From Deltaproteobacteria bacterium (GTDB lineage: Bacteria > Desulfobacterota > Desulfobaccia > Desulfobaccales > 0-14-0-80-60-11): a stretch of 64,000 nucleotides of DNA. Of the stretch, positions 17,444 through 26,192 are shown in pieces. Every line of letters starts with the position of its first letter. Within the stretch, counting starts at the first letter, position 1. The stretch spans positions 1-64,000 of the forward strand of contig JASEFS010000010.1 in the NCBI GenBank assembly GCA_030018495.1, in the 5' to 3' direction. The notes beneath the pieces were generated by a model. It was given only the letters and a program-made list of their open reading frames with translations. It made no database searches and was not told the DNA's origin. The position numbers and the translations under genes were made by a program.

Positions 17444-18805
17444 ATGGAACCGGCAATTTTTGTAGAGCGCAAAAATCAGATCCACCGCAAGGGCGAAGCC
17501 CCCTTTGACCTGGAGTGCGACAAGGAGTCCCTGGCCGGGGCGGTAAGCCAACGGGCTTGTGTCTTCTGCGGCTCCCGGGTGGTGCTCTATCCCATCGCCG
17601 ATGCCCTGCACCTGGTGCATGGCCCCATCGGCTGCGCCGCCTATACCTGGGATATCCGGGGCGCCTTATCCTCAGGGCCGGAACTGCATCGCCTGAGTTT
17701 CTGCACCGATTTGCAGGAGATGGATATCATCTTCGGCGGGGAGGACAAGCTGTATAAGGCCCTGACGGAACTCATCGTCCGACATCAGCCCAAGGCGGCC
17801 TTTGTCTACTCCACCTGCATCGTCGGGATCATCGGCGATGATCTGTACTCAGTTTGTAAAAGAGTCGGCCAGGAAAGAGGCATCCCGGTTCTGCCGGTCC
17901 AGTCCGAAGGATTTAAAGGTAATAAGCGGGCCGGCTATCATGCCGCCTGCCAGGCCATGTTCCAACTGATGGGCACCGGCGACGTCAGCGGCATCAGCTC
18001 GCACAGCGTCAACATCCTGGGAGACTTCAATCTGGCCGGGGAGATCTGGGTCATCCGCAAGTATCTCTCCCGTATGGGTGTTACGGTGGTGGCCAACATC
18101 ACCGGCGACGGCCGGGTGGACGACCTCCGTAGGGCCCACGGGGCGGCCCTGAACCTGGTGCAATGCTCCGGCTCCACCATGGACCTGGCGAAGATGATGG
18201 AGGAAGCCTACGGCACCCCCCATATCCGGGTGTCATACTTCGGAGTGGAGGACATGGCCGAATCCCTTTATGCCGTGGCCCGCTTTTTCAAGGACCCGGA
18301 GATAATGGAGCGCACCCAGGCGCTGGTAAGAGAGGAGATAGCCGCTCTCACGCCTCAACTCCAGAAATTCCGCGCGGCCCTGTCAGGCAAAAAAGCCGCC
18401 ATCTATGTGGGCGGCGCCTTCAAGGCCTTCTCGCTGGTCAGGGCCTTCCGGCTGTTGGGGATGCAGGTGGTCCTAGTGGGCTCCCAAACCGGTACGAAAG
18501 AAGACTATCAGGAGCTGCACGACATCACCGACGAGGGGACCATTATCGTGGACGACTCCAACCCCCTGGAGCTGTCGAGCTTTCTGAAGGAAAAGGACGT
18601 GGACATTTTTGTGGGGGGGGTCAAGGAACGGCCCATTGCTTACAAGCTGGGCGTGGGCTTCTGCGACCACAACCACGAACGCAAGGAATGCCTGGAAGGC
18701 TTTGTGGGCATGCTCAATTTCGCCCGGGAGGTCTATAACACAGTGATGAGTCCGGTTTGGAGATTCGTCCCCCGGAAAGCAGCAGTTGATATGCATAACC
18801 CTTAA
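17444..18805 (+). CDS. nifE: FeMo-cofactor scaffold protein NifE
   Basis: A 453-residue NifD paralog that with NifN forms the scaffold on which NifB-co matures to FeMo-co. ATG 17444 has AGAGG upstream; the earlier ATG 17411 lacks an SD. Conserved cysteine contexts: RACVFCGSRVVLYP, HGPIGCAAYTWDIRG and VYSTCIVGIIGDD. KAAIYVGGAFKAFSLV and DHNHERK near the C-terminus are NifE-like. It overlaps nothing upstream but runs to within 60 nt of the nifN start. Confidence 0.95.
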   Translation: MEPAIFVERKNQIHRKGEAPFDLECDKESLAGAVSQRACVFCGSRVVLYPIADALHLVHGPIGCAAYTWDIRGALSSGPELHRLSFCTDLQEMDIIFGGEDKLYKALTELIVRHQPKAAFVYSTCIVGIIGDDLYSVCKRVGQERGIPVLPVQSEGFKGNKRAGYHAACQAMFQLMGTGDVSGISSHSVNILGDFNLAGEIWVIRKYLSRMGVTVVANITGDGRVDDLRRAHGAALNLVQCSGSTMDLAKMMEEAYGTPHIRVSYFGVEDMAESLYAVARFFKDPEIMERTQALVREEIAALTPQLQKFRAALSGKKAAIYVGGAFKAFSLVRAFRLLGMQVVLVGSQTGTKEDYQELHDITDEGTIIVDDSNPLELSSFLKEKDVDIFVGGVKERPIAYKLGVGFCDHNHERKECLEGFVGMLNFAREVYNTVMSPVWRFVPRKAAVDMHNP

Positions 18806-18863
18806 GAACATGCCTGGGTTTCACCAAGGGGGGACGAAAACGGGGCACTCCGAGGAAAAAGCC

Positions 18864-20237
18864 ATGGATAGCGAGGAAAACCACGACACGGCATATATCT
18901 CCACCACCAACGCTTGCAAGCTCTGCAAGCCCCTGGGGGCGTGCCTGGCCTTCCGGGGCGTGGAGGGGGCGGTACCCTTTCTCCACGGTTCCCAGGGCTG
19001 CGCCACGTATATGCGCCGCTACATCATCAGCCATTTCAGGGAACCCATGGACATCGCTTCCTCCTCCCTGGGAGAGAAGCAGGCGGTTTACGGCGGTGGG
19101 CCGAACCTCAAGCAGGGCCTCAGCAATGTCATGAAAAAATATGGTGCCCGGCTCATCGGGGTGGCCACCACCTGTTTGACCGAAACTATCGGTGACGACG
19201 TGCCCGGCATCGTCCGGGAATTTCGCCAGGAGGCTCAAGGCGAAGAGCCGGCGCCGGCAGAGATCGTCACGGTTTCCACTCCTAGCTACTCCGGGACCCA
19301 CATGGAAGGTTTCCACGCCGCGGCCAAGGCCCTGGTGAAGCAGTTGGCCGAACCTGGGGAACCCACGGATGCCATCAACCTGCTACCCGGCTTAGTGTCA
19401 CCGGCGGACATCCGCTACCTGAAGGAGATTCTGGAGGATTTCGGTCTGCCCGGCATTATCCTGCCGGATATTTCCGAGACCCTGGACGGCCCGGCGCAAC
19501 TGGACTATGAGAAGATTCCCGCGGGGGGCACGCCGCTGGCTTCTATTAAGGCCATGGGCCGCTCCCGGGCCACCTTGGAATGCGGCCGGAGCCTGCTCGG
19601 CCAGGAAACTGCAGGGCGCTGGCTGGAAACCCGCTTCGGAGTTCCCCGGTATGCTTTGGGAATGCCCATCGGCCTGCAGGAAACTGATCGGTTTTTCAAA
19701 GTTCTGGAAGAAACCTCCGGCCGCGCCATCCCGTCCCTGCATGCCCTGGAGCGGGGCCGCCTTCTCGATGCCTACGTGGATGGCCATAAGTATCTTTTTA
19801 ATCAGCGGGCGGTGGTTTACGGAGAAGAAGACCTGGTAGTGGGGCTGACTTCGTTCCTGGCCGAGATCGGCGTCCAGCCGGTCCTCTGCGCCTCGGGTGG
19901 CAAGAGCGGGCACTTCCAGGAGGCCATAGCCGAAGTCACCGGTGAGATCGCGCCGGAGCCGCCGCTCGTGATGGAAGGAGCGGATTTCTATGAAATAGCC
20001 GCGGCGGCTGAAGGGCTGGCCCCGGACCTGATCATCGGCCATAGCAAGGGTTATAAAATGGCCCAAACCCTGCAAACGCCGTTAATTCGGGTGGGCTTCC
20101 CCATTCATGACCGCTTTGGCGGCCAGCGGCTTCTCCACCTGGGCTATCGCGGCGCCCAACAATTGTTTGACCGCCTGGTCAACGCGGTCCTGGAAAAGAA
20201 ACAGCAGGACTCAGCGGTGGGCTACGGCTATCTATGA
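18864..20237 (+). CDS. nifN: FeMo-cofactor scaffold protein NifN
   Basis: A 457-residue NifK paralog, partner of NifE. ATG 18864 with GAGG upstream is preferred; the open frame extends back to 18786 inside nifE and ATG 18810 is a weaker option. Features: NACKLCKPLGACLAFRG, HGSQGCATYMRR and TTCLTETIGDDVPG, then GFPIHDRFGGQRLLHLGYRG near the C-terminus. It is followed immediately by a tiny membrane-protein ORF and nifB, completing a minimal FeMo-co synthesis set (B, E, N); nifV, nifS and nifU are not in the window. Confidence 0.95.
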   Translation: MDSEENHDTAYISTTNACKLCKPLGACLAFRGVEGAVPFLHGSQGCATYMRRYIISHFREPMDIASSSLGEKQAVYGGGPNLKQGLSNVMKKYGARLIGVATTCLTETIGDDVPGIVREFRQEAQGEEPAPAEIVTVSTPSYSGTHMEGFHAAAKALVKQLAEPGEPTDAINLLPGLVSPADIRYLKEILEDFGLPGIILPDISETLDGPAQLDYEKIPAGGTPLASIKAMGRSRATLECGRSLLGQETAGRWLETRFGVPRYALGMPIGLQETDRFFKVLEETSGRAIPSLHALERGRLLDAYVDGHKYLFNQRAVVYGEEDLVVGLTSFLAEIGVQPVLCASGGKSGHFQEAIAEVTGEIAPEPPLVMEGADFYEIAAAAEGLAPDLIIGHSKGYKMAQTLQTPLIRVGFPIHDRFGGQRLLHLGYRGAQQLFDRLVNAVLEKKQQDSAVGYGYL

Positions 20238-20247
20238 GGGTGGCAAG

Positions 20248-20364
20248 ATGCAGAACCTGATCCTCTGTTTGGCTGCCCATGCTCCCTATATTATTGGGTT
20301 CGTGTTGATTTTCTTGCTGATTATCTCCAGCGGCGGGTGCAAGCGGAACACCCCTAGCTTTTAA
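20248..20364 (+). CDS. Small single-pass membrane ORF (38 aa) between nifN and nifB
   Basis: ATG 20248 is preceded by GAGGG (20236-20240) that overlaps the nifN stop. The 38-residue product has one strong hydrophobic segment (YIIGFVLIFLLIISS) followed by a GGCKR turn and a short polar tail. It fills the spacer exactly and ends 20 nt before nifB. It is probably translated. No family is recognised; similar tiny ORFs may be missed in other nif operons because of length cut-offs. Confidence 0.55.
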   Translation: MQNLILCLAAHAPYIIGFVLIFLLIISSGGCKRNTPSF

Positions 20365-20383
20365 ATACTAAGGAATTTGAGCC

Positions 20384-21658
20384 ATGAGAACCATGCGGGA
20401 GTTGAATCGGCATCCCTGCTTCAATATGGGGGCAAAGAGCGAGTGTGGCCGGGTGCACCTTCCGGTGGCCCCGAAGTGCAACATTCTCTGCAACTACTGC
20501 AATCGGAAGTTTGACTGCGTCAACGAATCCCGGCCCGGGGTTACCAGTGCGGTGCTGCCGCCGGCCCAGGCTATTGCTTACTTGGAGCGGGTGCTGGAGG
20601 CCGAGCCCCGCATCGCCGTGGCCGGTATTGCCGGCCCGGGGGATCCTTTTGCCAACCCACGGGAGACCATGGAGATCTTGCGGCTGATCCGTCGCCGGTT
20701 CCCGGAGCTCTTGCTCTGCCTGGCCAGCAACGGCCTGGGGCTGCCCCCGTATCTGGATGAGCTGGCTGAGCACCAAGTGTCTCATGTGACGGTCACCGTC
20801 AACGCCGTGGACCCGGATATCGGGACCAAGATTTACAGCTGGGTCCGGGACGGCAAGCAGGTCCATCGAGGTCGGAAGGCCGCCGAAGTCCTGCTGAGTC
20901 GTCAGTTGAAGGCCATTGCCGGACTGAAGGATAGGGGGATGGTGGTCAAAGTCAATACAATCGTTATCCCTGGCATTAACGATCGGCACGTGGAAGCGGT
21001 GGCCAGGAAGATGAAAGAGTTGCGCGTGGACTTGCTCAACTGCATGCCGGTCTATCCCAACGCGGATACGCCTTTCGGGCACCTGCACGAGCCCGGACCC
21101 GAGCAGATGGCTGAGATTCGGGCGGAGGCCGAGGAGTTTGTGCCACAGATGCGCCACTGCACCCGATGCCGGGCCGATGCCGTGGGCCTGCTGAACGAAG
21201 ACCGTACTGAGGAATTGCGCGATTGTCTCTCGGCTTGCAGTCAGTTGCCTCCCCCCATGGACGAAACCCGGCCTTATGTGGCCGTGGCTACCCGGGAAGG
21301 CGCCCTGGTCAATCTCCACCTGGGAGAAGCCGGTTCCTTTCAGATTTGGGGTCCCAATGGCCGGGACTTCCGGCTCCTGGAAGAACGCCCGGCCCCGCCC
21401 GCCGGCGGCGGCGACCATCGCTGGTGGGCGTTGGCGGAAATCCTCAAGGACTGCCGGGCGGTGCTGGTGAGCGCCATTGGCGAAACTCCAAAAGCGATTC
21501 TCACCGAAGCCGGTACCCTGCCGCTGGAAATGTCCGGCCTCATCGAGATGGGCCTGCAGGCCGTTTATGAGGGCAATACCGTCTCTTTTCTCAAGGCCCG
21601 CCGTGGCGGCCTGGCCAAAGGCTGCCAGGCTAAAGGACTGGGAAGCGGCTGCGGGTAA
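20384..21658 (+). CDS. nifB: Nitrogenase cofactor biosynthesis protein NifB
   Basis: 424 residues. An N-terminal radical-SAM domain with the CxxxCxxC motif (CNILCNYC, about residues 28-35) makes the 8Fe-9S-C NifB-co core by carbide insertion. HPCFN at the start and the additional NifB cysteines (MRHCTRCRADAVG, about 260) are present. Residues about 300-410 form a NifX/NafY-like domain (YVAVATREGALVNLHLGEA), so this is the fused architecture. ATG 20384 follows AGGA-type sequence. It is the last intact nif gene. Confidence 0.97.
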   Translation: MRTMRELNRHPCFNMGAKSECGRVHLPVAPKCNILCNYCNRKFDCVNESRPGVTSAVLPPAQAIAYLERVLEAEPRIAVAGIAGPGDPFANPRETMEILRLIRRRFPELLLCLASNGLGLPPYLDELAEHQVSHVTVTVNAVDPDIGTKIYSWVRDGKQVHRGRKAAEVLLSRQLKAIAGLKDRGMVVKVNTIVIPGINDRHVEAVARKMKELRVDLLNCMPVYPNADTPFGHLHEPGPEQMAEIRAEAEEFVPQMRHCTRCRADAVGLLNEDRTEELRDCLSACSQLPPPMDETRPYVAVATREGALVNLHLGEAGSFQIWGPNGRDFRLLEERPAPPAGGGDHRWWALAEILKDCRAVLVSAIGETPKAILTEAGTLPLEMSGLIEMGLQAVYEGNTVSFLKARRGGLAKGCQAKGLGSGCG

Positions 21659-21712
21659 CTCTGGTTCCTTCGAGGGGCAATGATAGCTTCTTGGTCCTAA
21701 GGGAATCGAATC

Positions 21713-22030
21713 ATGATTGTGTCATCGATCTTAGGCCCCTTTGGCTAACCTTATGCGTCGCCGGCTTGGCTACATTTCTGGCCTTTCTGGTGGGGGTGGC
21801 TTTGGCCTTCTTGATTGCCCGCCGGCCTTTTTGGGGACGGGACTGGCTGGAGGCCCTGTCCACCTTGCCCCTGGTGTTGCCACCCACAGTGCCAGCACCG
21901 CTCCATGCCAAGTAAAGATCAAAGAGATGCCGAACGTATCCTGCAACCACCCGCCGATCCATCCCTGGCAGCCATCGTCTCGGTGCCCTTGGTCCTCAAA
22001 TCCTCAATGCTTAGAGCATACCCCTGGTAG
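21713..22030 (+). pseudogene. modB: Degenerate molybdate ABC permease (modB)
   Basis: The start region ATG 21713 (MIVSSILGP) is out of frame by one base with the body. The body reads LWLTLCVAGLATFLAFLVG...FLIARRPFWGR, then LEALSTLPLVLPPTV, a ModB signature; a base is missing in the C/T run near 21737-21741. After LPPTV (about 21895) sequence similarity stops. A further ModB-like piece (AAIVSVPLVLKSS) reappears in another frame near 21968-22006. So the gene has a frameshift, an internal replacement and a missing C-terminal half. It once supplied molybdate to the adjacent nitrogenase. Confidence 0.7.
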
Positions 22031-22054
22031 GTCTTTTAGAGGTAGGAAATTGTT

Positions 22055-22204
22055 ATGGCAAGAAAGATGTGGCTGGGCTTCTTTGCGGCTTTAGCCCTGA
22101 TCATTGTGACCGGACCGGCCGGTGGGTCGTCCCGAGAGCTAGCGGTCTCGGCCGCCGCCAGCCTCGCAAACGCCTTTCCCGAAATGGGGAAGTAGTTTGA
22201 GAGG
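22055..22204 (+). pseudogene. modA: Truncated molybdate-binding protein (modA)
   Basis: ATG 22055 encodes a signal peptide (KMWLGFFAALALIIVTG) and the ModA N-terminus ELAVSAAASLANAF. It stops at TAG 22193-22195; the next in-frame codons (FE) continue the family motif GKQFE, so the TAG probably replaces a CAG. Immediately afterwards the sequence switches to a recombinase tail. Only about 50 codons of modA survive. Confidence 0.75.
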
Positions 22205-22385
22205 GGCTTCGACTCTCGACCGAAACCGGGTACCCATTGGCACGATCCAAAAAATCCTGGGCCATGAGGACCGTCAGACTACGGAATTATACCTCCATAG
22301 CATGGGGGAAGATACACGAGTGGCCATGGCAATTTTTGAGCAGGTCAGCCAAAAGTCTCACACAGACTCTCACACAGAAAGGTGA
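22197..22385 (+). pseudogene. C-terminal fragment of a tyrosine recombinase (integrase)
   Basis: The frame reads GASTLDRNRVPIGTIQKILGH followed by TTELYLHSMGE. It carries the second catalytic His region (LGHEDRQTTE) and the nucleophile Tyr (ELYLHS) of phage-type integrases. The RHT box region and everything upstream are gone, replaced by the modA fragment. It ends 38 bp from tRNA-Pro, the usual position of an integrase whose attachment site is a tRNA 3' end. Probably the scar of an integrative element. Confidence 0.8.
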
Positions 22386-22422
22386 GGGAAGTTGAGTTGA
22401 TCGGCTAACCTATTGAAATCGT

Positions 22423-22500
22423 TGGTCGGGACGGGCGGATTTGAACCGCCGACCTCCTGCTCCCAAGGCAGGCGCGCTGACCAGGCTGCGCTACGTCCCG
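22423..22500 (-). tRNA. tRNA-Pro (TGG)
   Basis: The complement gives acceptor CGGGACG/CGTCCCG, an anticodon arm CCTGC-CTTGGGA-GCAGG with TGG anticodon reading CCA, a T-arm with GTTCAAATC and an encoded CCA (complement of TGG at 22423-22425). The 3' end faces the recombinase fragment, making it the likely attachment site of the vanished element. Confidence 0.95.
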
Positions 22501-22551
22501 TCTGCAGTTGCCGATTTGCTAATAAAGGTTTAGTCGCCAAAAAATCGTTTT

Positions 22552-23190
22552 TCAGTTTCCTGCGGCGGCCGCTTCCCTTGCCAATTTGTGAAGAATTTTC
22601 TTCAGCTCGTTGAGCGCCCGGGCCCGGTGGCTGATGGCGTTTTTTACTTCCAGGCCCACGGAGGCCATGGTGGCCCCGTATTCCGGCAGCCAGAAGACGG
22701 GATCATAGCCGAAACCCTGCTCCCCTTCCGGCTGCAAAGCGATATAGCCGGGGCACTCGCCTTTGGCCCGGAACACGCGGCCGTCGGGCAGGGCCAGAGC
22801 GATTTCGCAGACGAACCGGGCCCGGCGCTCTCCCCAAGGCACGTTTTGCATTTCATCCAGGAGTTTTCGCCAGTTGTCCTCATCGGTCGGGGGGCGCGGC
22901 GCGGTGCGGTCCTGGGCGTAGCGGGCCGAGAAGACCCCGGGGCGGCCTCCCAGAGCCGCGACCTCCAAGCCCGAGTCATCGGCCAAAGCCGGCAGGCCTG
23001 TCAACCGGGCCGTCTCTTTGGCCTTGAAGCGGGCGTTTTCCGCGAAGGTGGCCCCCTCTTCGGGGATGTCCGGCAGCTCCGGGAAGTCCGCCAGACTCAG
23101 GAGCCTGACGTCCATATCCGCCAACAGGGCCGCCAGTTCCCGCACCTTGCCGGGATTTTTGGTGGCCGTCACCAGGGTAAGGGAAGCCAT
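22552..23190 (-). CDS. rdgB: dITP/XTP pyrophosphatase
   Basis: A 212-residue Ham1/RdgB-family nucleoside-triphosphatase that hydrolyses non-canonical dITP, ITP and XTP to monophosphates, keeping them out of DNA and RNA. Signatures: TLVTATKNPGKVREL at the N-terminus, EEGATFAENARFKA, LADDSGLEVAALGGRPGVFSARYA and GFGYDPVFW. Start ATG at 23190 overlaps the rph end by 22 nt, a very common rph-rdgB arrangement. The open frame upstream lies wholly inside rph. Confidence 0.95.
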   Translation of the reverse strand: MASLTLVTATKNPGKVRELAALLADMDVRLLSLADFPELPDIPEEGATFAENARFKAKETARLTGLPALADDSGLEVAALGGRPGVFSARYAQDRTAPRPPTDEDNWRKLLDEMQNVPWGERRARFVCEIALALPDGRVFRAKGECPGYIALQPEGEQGFGYDPVFWLPEYGATMASVGLEVKNAISHRARALNELKKILHKLAREAAAAGN

Positions 23191-23906
23191 GGCTGCAAGG
23201 TCTCCTTCTGGAGGCGGATCAAATCCTGAACGCCTTTTAAGGCCAGGGCCAGCATGTCGTCGAGGAAAGCTGCCGGAAAAGGACGGTCTTCGCCGGTCAC
23301 CTGAACTTCCACCAGCTCGCCTTTGCCGGTAATCACGAAATTGGCGTCCGCCTCTGCCTGGGAGTCCTCCTGATAATCCGGGTCCAGCAGCAGGCGGCCG
23401 TCCACCAGGGCGACGCTCACCGCGGCCACAGGGTCGGTGACCGGGATAAAGGCCAGGCTCTGCCGGCGCCGCAAGGACTCCAGGGCCAGACACAGGGCCA
23501 CGAATGCCCCGGTTATAGCCGCGGTGCGAGTGCCGCCGTCGGCTTGCAGGACATCACAATCCATGACGATCAGGCGTTCGCCCAGGCTTTTCAGGTCCAC
23601 CACGGCCCTAAGCGACCGGCCGATGAGCCGCTGGATTTCCTGGGAGCGCCCCCGTACCCGGCCGCCAAGTCCCTCCCGGAGCTGACGGGTGGGGGTGGAG
23701 CGAGGCAGCATGGCATATTCCGCGGTGATCCAGCCCTCGCCGGTGTGTTTCTTGAACGGCGGCACCTCTTCCATAACCGAGGCGGCGCAGAGCACCCGGG
23801 TTTTTCCCCAGGTGATGAGGGCCGAGCCTTCGGCGAAATCCAGATAATTGGGGGCGATGCCCACCGGTCGCAAAGCATCAAATTCCCGGCCGCGGCTGCG
23901 GCGCAT
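23169..23906 (-). CDS. rph: Ribonuclease PH
   Basis: A 245-residue phosphorolytic 3'-5' exoribonuclease trimming tRNA 3' ends. Motifs: MRRSRGREFDALRPV, GKTRVLCAASVMEEVPPF, the tRNA-binding RGRSQEIQRLIGRSLR, and the phosphate/metal region DCDVLQADGGTRTAAITGA. Full length, with ATG at 23906. Forms an operon with rdgB; tRNA-Pro lies downstream on the same strand. Confidence 0.96.
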   Translation of the reverse strand: MRRSRGREFDALRPVGIAPNYLDFAEGSALITWGKTRVLCAASVMEEVPPFKKHTGEGWITAEYAMLPRSTPTRQLREGLGGRVRGRSQEIQRLIGRSLRAVVDLKSLGERLIVMDCDVLQADGGTRTAAITGAFVALCLALESLRRRQSLAFIPVTDPVAAVSVALVDGRLLLDPDYQEDSQAEADANFVITGKGELVEVQVTGEDRPFPAAFLDDMLALALKGVQDLIRLQKETLQPWLPLPW

Positions 23907-23930
23907 CGGACCTCCTTGACAAAGATGCCG

Positions 23931-23953
23931 GGTGTCGGGTGTCAGGTGTCAGG
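23931..23953. repeat. 7-bp period repeat (GGTGTCG/GGTGTCA)
   Basis: Three units, GGTGTCG, GGTGTCA, GGTGTCA, plus GG lie just upstream of rph in the spacer to the small ORF at 24021-24194. Confidence 0.8.
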
Positions 23954-24020
23954 AAAACCTGGTCTCCAAAAAAAATCGCCGGCAGCCGATGGTAAAGTTG
24001 GCGAACAAGGCCTCTGACAC

Positions 24021-24194
24021 CTACTCCTCAAGAGAATGGCGCACCGTGTCGATGACCATTTTAAAAGTCTCGGGGAAAGAGGCCGGCGACAGGCGCCCCA
24101 CCTCGATGAACTTGACCACGATTTCCTTGGCCACCTTGAGGGTGAGCTCCTCCCTGGCGGACAGGGCAGGGTTCGAATCTTTGCTGTGGGCCAC
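24021..24194 (-). CDS. Small conserved-looking protein (57 aa)
   Basis: A GTG start at 24194, 8 nt after a very strong AGGGAGG (complement of 24203-24209), opens a 57-codon ORF ending TAG at 24021-24023. The product is helical and charged, with a core ELTLKVAKEIVVKFIEVGR followed by LSPASFPETFKMVI, ending SLEE. The regular amphipathic pattern and good SD support a real gene. I recall similar anonymous 50-60 residue proteins in deltaproteobacteria but cannot name a family. Divergent from mutL, upstream of rph. Confidence 0.65.
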   Translation of the reverse strand: MAHSKDSNPALSAREELTLKVAKEIVVKFIEVGRLSPASFPETFKMVIDTVRHSLEE

Positions 24195-24306
24195 GGTATC
24201 GGCCTCCCTGAGCCGTCGATTTTCTGATATAGTTGAAAGCGGTTAGGGAGCGGCGGTCGTCAATGGAAAAAAACCTGTATTAATTGCCAGAAGGCTATAT
24301 AAACCG

Positions 24307-24334
24307 GCCACTGACCACTAACCACTGGCCACTC
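24307..24334. repeat. 7-bp period repeat (CCACTGA/CCACTGG)
   Basis: Units CCACTGA, CCACTAA, CCACTGG, CCACTCA occupy the spacer upstream of mutL. The same unit family recurs at 56372-56406. Confidence 0.85.
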
Positions 24335-24463
24335 AACATAAGCCCCGCCGGCCAGAAGAAGGCCAATTCCATGACCGGCGGGGTGGGTTTAAGAAGAACC
24401 GGAGCACAGCCCTCCTTGGGAAAAAATCATAAACCAAGGTCCGCCGCAAGGCAAGGGGTAAGC

Positions 24464-26191
24464 GTGGGACGCATTCAGGTCCTGGAGCCCAGGATAGCCT
24501 CGCAGATCGCCGCGGGGGAGGTCATCACCCGGCCCGCGGCCGTGGTCAAGGAGCTTATCGAAAACGCTTTGGACGCCGGGGCGCGCCGCATCAGCGTGGA
24601 GATCGAGGAGGGGGGCCGAAGGCGCCTCCGGGTGGTGGACGACGGCTGCGGCATGAGCGCGGCCGAGGCCCCGCTCAGCCTTGAGCGCCACGCCACCAGC
24701 AAAATCCGGGCCGAAGCGGATTTGCTGGCCATCACCACTTTGGGATTCAGGGGAGAGGCCCTCCCCAGCATTGCCGCGGTGTCGCGCCTGGAGCTCATCA
24801 CCCGCACCGGGGAGGAGGATGGGGGCTGCCGGCTCACTGTGGTGGGCGGGGACCTCCAGGAACTGTCCCCTTGGGCCGCGCCCGTAGGCACCCAGGTCAC
24901 CGTGGAGGACCTCTTTTTCAACACCCCGGCCCGCCGGAAATTTTTGAAGTCCAAAGACACGGAGCAGGGCTACATCGTGGAAGCGGTGCGGGGGCTCGCC
25001 CTGGGGCATCCCGAAGTCCAGTTCCACCTGGGGACGCCGCGCCGCGCCTTGGTGACCGCGCCCGCCCCCCAAACGCTCCTGGAGCGGGTGGCGTCCCTTT
25101 ATGGCACGGAATTGGCGGCCCGGCTCCTGCCCTTTCAGGAGAACGGCCCCCTGGCCGCGGTGGGCCTGATCTCCGACCCGGAATTTTCCCTGGCCAGCAG
25201 CCGCTTTCAGATTTTTTTGGTGAACCGCCGGGTGGTGCAGGACCGGATTTTGGGCGCGGTTCTCAAAGAAGTCTACCAGGGGCGGCTCCCCAAAGGCAGG
25301 CACCCGGCGGCCTTCGTGTCCCTCAGCGTGCCTCCCGACCAGGTGGATGTCAACGTCCACCCGGCCAAGGCGGAGGTGCGCTTCGCGGACCCGGGCCGGG
25401 TTTATGCCCTGCTCTTGACGGCCTTGCGCCAGGGGCTGGGGCCTTTGGCCGGCGCGCCCCAGGTCTATGCGGTGCGCTGGCAGCCCGAGCCGCCCCCCGC
25501 GGCTCAAGAAACCGGGGCCAGGTTATTTCCTGACGCTTCGCCGCCGCCGCCTCCGGCCGCGGCCCCTGCTGTTTCTCAGGCGGCGCACCCTTCGGCCGGC
25601 CGCGCCTTTCGCTTCCAGGACCTGGCGGTTATCGGCCAGCTTCATCGCACCTATATCCTGGCTCAAAGCCCCGAAGGCCTGGTGATCATTGATCAGCATG
25701 CCGCGCACGAACGGGTGCTCTATGAGGCGTTGGGGGATAAAACGGCAAATGTCTGCCGGCAGCCCCTGCTTTTGCGCCGTCTGGTGGAAGTGCCGCTGCA
25801 GCAGGCCGATTGGGTCAGAAACAACCTGGAGCTTCTGGCTCGGGCGGGCCTGGTGCTGGAGCCCTTCGGCGGCCCCTCTTTTTTAATCACCGCCACTCCG
25901 GCTTGGCTGAAAGACGCGGACCTGGAGGCGATGGTGCTGGAAATGGTGGAGAAGCTTGCTCCCTTGAAGAATTCCCAGGAAGCGCCGGCGGTGGCGGAGC
26001 AGGCCCGCCTGATCATGGCCTGCCACGGAGCCATCCGGGCCGGCCAGCAATTGGCCCCGGAAGAAATCCGCGCTCTTCTCGCCCGGCTTGACGAAGTCGA
26101 AATTCCCAGCCATTGTCCGCATGGCCGACCGGTGTGGCGCCTGATTTCCGCTGCCGAGCTTAATTTGAGCTTCCGGCGGCCCCGAGGGTGA
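24464..26191 (+). CDS. mutL: DNA mismatch repair protein MutL
   Basis: 575 residues. The N-terminal GHKL ATPase carries KELIENALDAGA (Mg/ATP site), DDGCGM, TSKI and GFRGEAL; residues about 385-575 form the dimerisation/endonuclease domain. The DQHAAHERVLYE motif (family DQHA-x2-E-x4-E) and CPHGRP show it is the latent-endonuclease type found in bacteria lacking MutH. Start GTG 24464, after AAGGGG, matches the family N-terminus (GRIQVLEPRIASQIAAGEV); the frame open from 24284 passes through repeats. An Ala/Pro-rich linker separates the domains. miaA follows 1 nt later. Confidence 0.95.
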   Translation: MGRIQVLEPRIASQIAAGEVITRPAAVVKELIENALDAGARRISVEIEEGGRRRLRVVDDGCGMSAAEAPLSLERHATSKIRAEADLLAITTLGFRGEALPSIAAVSRLELITRTGEEDGGCRLTVVGGDLQELSPWAAPVGTQVTVEDLFFNTPARRKFLKSKDTEQGYIVEAVRGLALGHPEVQFHLGTPRRALVTAPAPQTLLERVASLYGTELAARLLPFQENGPLAAVGLISDPEFSLASSRFQIFLVNRRVVQDRILGAVLKEVYQGRLPKGRHPAAFVSLSVPPDQVDVNVHPAKAEVRFADPGRVYALLLTALRQGLGPLAGAPQVYAVRWQPEPPPAAQETGARLFPDASPPPPPAAAPAVSQAAHPSAGRAFRFQDLAVIGQLHRTYILAQSPEGLVIIDQHAAHERVLYEALGDKTANVCRQPLLLRRLVEVPLQQADWVRNNLELLARAGLVLEPFGGPSFLITATPAWLKDADLEAMVLEMVEKLAPLKNSQEAPAVAEQARLIMACHGAIRAGQQLAPEEIRALLARLDEVEIPSHCPHGRPVWRLISAAELNLSFRRPRG

Positions 26192-26192
26192 T

